Shown here in pieces: positions 61,971-64,000 of a stretch of DNA of 64,000 nt. The stretch covers positions 1-64,000 of the forward strand of contig JASANG010000108.1 of the NCBI GenBank assembly GCA_030248215.1, given 5' to 3'. How positions within the stretch are numbered: position 1 is the first letter of the stretch; each line of letters starts with the position of its first letter. The notes beneath the pieces were generated by a model that was not told the origin of the DNA, made no database searches, and saw only the letters and a list, made by a program, of their open reading frames with translations. Made by a program: the position numbers and the translations under genes. The DNA comes from Enoplolaimus lenunculus (lineage: Eukaryota; Nematoda; Enoplea; Enoplida; Thoracostomopsidae).

Positions 61971-63009
61971 ATGACTTTTGTACCGCCATACTTTTTGCCT
62001 CAAATTGAACCACCTCTTATACCTGTTGAATGGCTTGAACAACAGCTTCAAATGCATAATGAAGGTGCTGCCGCAAATTCAGAGGAAGCTAATGATATTT
62101 TAGCTGAAGAATCTAGGCTTGCAGCGTTGGAGAAGCAAATAGAAACTCAAAAAGCGACTGTAGCTCAACGATATTCAGATGTCGTGCCCCTTGGACAAGT
62201 CGAACCAGCAGTCACTTCTGAAAGAGTAAGCGTTTTTAATGTTTTTGCAGTCCTATATCTAGCTCACCTTACAAGGGGCTAAAAATATTCCACTAAATTC
62301 ATACAAGGATTTTCGAAAACTTACAAGAAAAATTAATAATTTTCTAAGGGGCCAAAACTCTTCCAGGGAGAATTGAATTCTCCCTGGACCCCTTTGTCTA
62401 CGGAACAGCGCAGTCATAATTTACTTTTTACCGAGGAGTGGTTTAGCGCAATCAGTTACTGTGATGGTTTTGCATTCTTTGCAAAAATCTTTTAAAGACT
62501 ACAGAAATGCTTTAAAGTTAAAGTTTTTCACTGATTTTTGGACTGTAGTAAAAGAAGCGTTAGTTTGGTTTCTTTTTATTTTTGGTTAATGAACCATGTT
62601 GCAATAGTTCTTTTTATTTTAATATTTCATCAGCATAAATTCAATACCTTAGAGTCATCGTTTTCAGAACGATGATGATGCTGAAGATGATGACGACGAT
62701 GATGATGACGATTACGAAAGTATGGCTGGTGGTGCGGTCGACGCCGGCGACGACGATGACGACGATGATGGGGAAATTGAAGAGTTGGAACCAGACGATT
62801 TAGATGCGTCATCACCATCGTCGACGTCAGCTGCCAATACAGCATCGCCGCCCACAACAACCGTAACAACTGTTGCGTCTACGACATCCACTGCACAAAC
62901 AGCGTCTGGGGTGCCAACGGCTACGGCCGATGATCAGACGAGGGATAACGGATCGCCAAGTTCACTAGATTTTGCCGCGGTTGTGTCACCAACGCCGTCG
63001 ATGTCGTGA
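61971..63009 (+). CDS. APC15 (ANAPC15)-like acidic protein, 2 exons
   Basis: Exons are 61971-62225 (donor AGA|GTAAGC) and 62668-63009 (acceptor TTTTCAG), phase 0 at the join, 198 residues. The N-terminus VPPYFLPQIEPPLIPVEW recalls the start of APC15 (FPSLFPRVTETLW). A helical, Glu/Gln-rich stretch ends VVPLGQ, like the LVPIGK of APC15. Exon 2 opens with a long Asp-rich run and DGEIEELEPDD, again like APC15, then a Ser/Thr/Pro-rich tail absent from the 121-residue human protein. APC15 promotes Cdc20 turnover in the mitotic checkpoint complex. The splice model is solid; the family call is moderate because the acidic region aligns with almost any Asp-rich protein. The start lies just after a possible acceptor (CTACTTCAG), so the 5' UTR may be spliced. 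Confidence 0.68.
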
Positions 63010-64000
63010 CGGTTTAACGGTTCTGTTAGTGATATTAATGCGCGCTGATCGTCGTTATGGGCATGGCTATTCATGTTTGGTGAAATTGTTTGACGATTAA
63101 ATGGTTATTATCGTGTATAGAACAAGTTAAATATCTTACTGTTTTAAACTTGTCATGTACGGAATAGCTTGGTTTGGTTTGGTATGACGAACTGCTTGAA
63201 CAGTGAAACAGGTTTTAACATCACCCAGCTGATTGTTTTCACGCTTCCTGTGTTCAAGCCTACATACAAAATTAATTGTCTTGCATCCAAGAAATTTTGT
63301 CTGAAATTTAAGACAAGTATGTCTTGATACAGACTCCAGACATAGATATATTGAATTCCATATTTTTATTTCTTAACAGAAATATTTGTCTAACATTTTT
63401 TACACTTAAATGTCTTAAGTTCAACACTTTTTTATGACCGATTAAGAAAAATATTTATGAAATATTAGACAAATATCTCTGGAAACCGACTCGAAAATTA
63501 AGGCCTAAAGCTCATCCCAATACCCTCATTTTAAAACCTGAGATACGTCCAAGACGTAAACTTAGGTTGGTGGAAGCCTGAGCTCAAGTCAAAATATTTT
63601 TTAAATTCGATTATTTATATACTCTCTTATGAATATAAACGGAGCAACTTTCTTGCTTACATAAAAATCAGAAAATAAATTCTTGAAAGAAAGAAATTTT
63701 GTTTCGTATAAATTGTAAATGGTAATTTCTTGAATATAAAACATTCATGTTTGGAGGTACAAATATCATTTTTATCTCTCATTTCTTTTCGGCGATTGCT
63801 GTATAAGTGTATGCTATTGTTTTGTTTTTATTAAAATTTGTATGTTTTTCTCAACATGTGTGGAATTACCCCGAGCGACTAAGACAAATTAGATATCATT
63901 ACTAGTTTACTACTGTAGACCATGGAGCAACCGGATATCTGTTTCTGTTTCCGGTTAAAATAGGTGTTCGTTTCTGTTTCCGTAATAGAAATACCAAAAA
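63010..64000. other. 3' flank of the APC15-like gene
   Basis: AT-rich. AATAAA at 63674-63679 is a candidate polyadenylation signal. At 63920-63990, GGATATCTGTTTCTGTTTCCGG matches the dispersed repeat seen near 57770 and 20040. No gene is seen. Confidence 0.4.

Overview
This window is animal nuclear DNA, most probably from a nematode. The genes are intron-rich with GT-AG junctions. One gene is a degenerin of the nematode MEC/UNC-8 type, and a second carries a cysteine pattern like nematode CPG4-type secreted proteins. The commonest mobile elements are packed with the hexamer TTAGGC, the nematode telomere repeat. I saw no bacterial genes, transposase, reverse transcriptase or retroviral gene. 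The organism assignment is an inference.

Five protein-coding genes can be spliced from start to stop, apart from one single-codon first exon. A THUMPD2-like RNA methyltransferase lies on the plus strand (1610-8442, 5 exons). The small GTPase ARL3 lies on the plus strand (20288-24878, 6 visible exons plus a probable one-codon first exon). A secreted cysteine-rich, probably GPI-anchored protein lies on the minus strand (32729-27802, 4 exons). A DEG/ENaC (degenerin) channel of about 1248 residues lies on the minus strand (57209-39905, 13 exons). An acidic protein resembling the anaphase-promoting-complex subunit APC15 lies on the plus strand (61971-63009, 2 exons). Every junction was chosen by splice consensus, matching codon phase and family motif. 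Three weaker coding candidates are listed with low confidence (13799-13915, 15428-15619, 35685-36142).

Much of the remaining sequence is short non-autonomous DNA transposons in about a dozen families, mostly in introns. The dominant group begins GGCC(C/A)ATGT, makes 8-bp target duplications (hAT-like) and contains TTAGGC-type hexamer tracts. One copy has expanded internally to 1.1 kb. Other families are: hAT-like elements beginning CAGGGTGCAACC; elements beginning GTGACCCGAATAAG; two TA-flanked fold-back families; GC-rich hairpins ending GGATGGCGCTATAC; a TTA-flanked 1-kb element; and a TIR element carrying a tRNA-like Pol III promoter. There are also tandem arrays with units of 30, 39, about 70 and about 360 bp, and an AAAT-rich microsatellite.

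The five genes have unrelated jobs: snRNA/tRNA methylation, ciliary lipidated-cargo release, surface/secreted matrix, cation channel and cell-cycle control. They do not form a pathway. The most striking theme is how close the MITEs lie to exons. One copied the 5' splice site of ARL3 exon 3 as its target duplication, another helps form the polypyrimidine tract of THUMPD2 exon 2, and a nested pair lies 12 bp from a degenerin donor.
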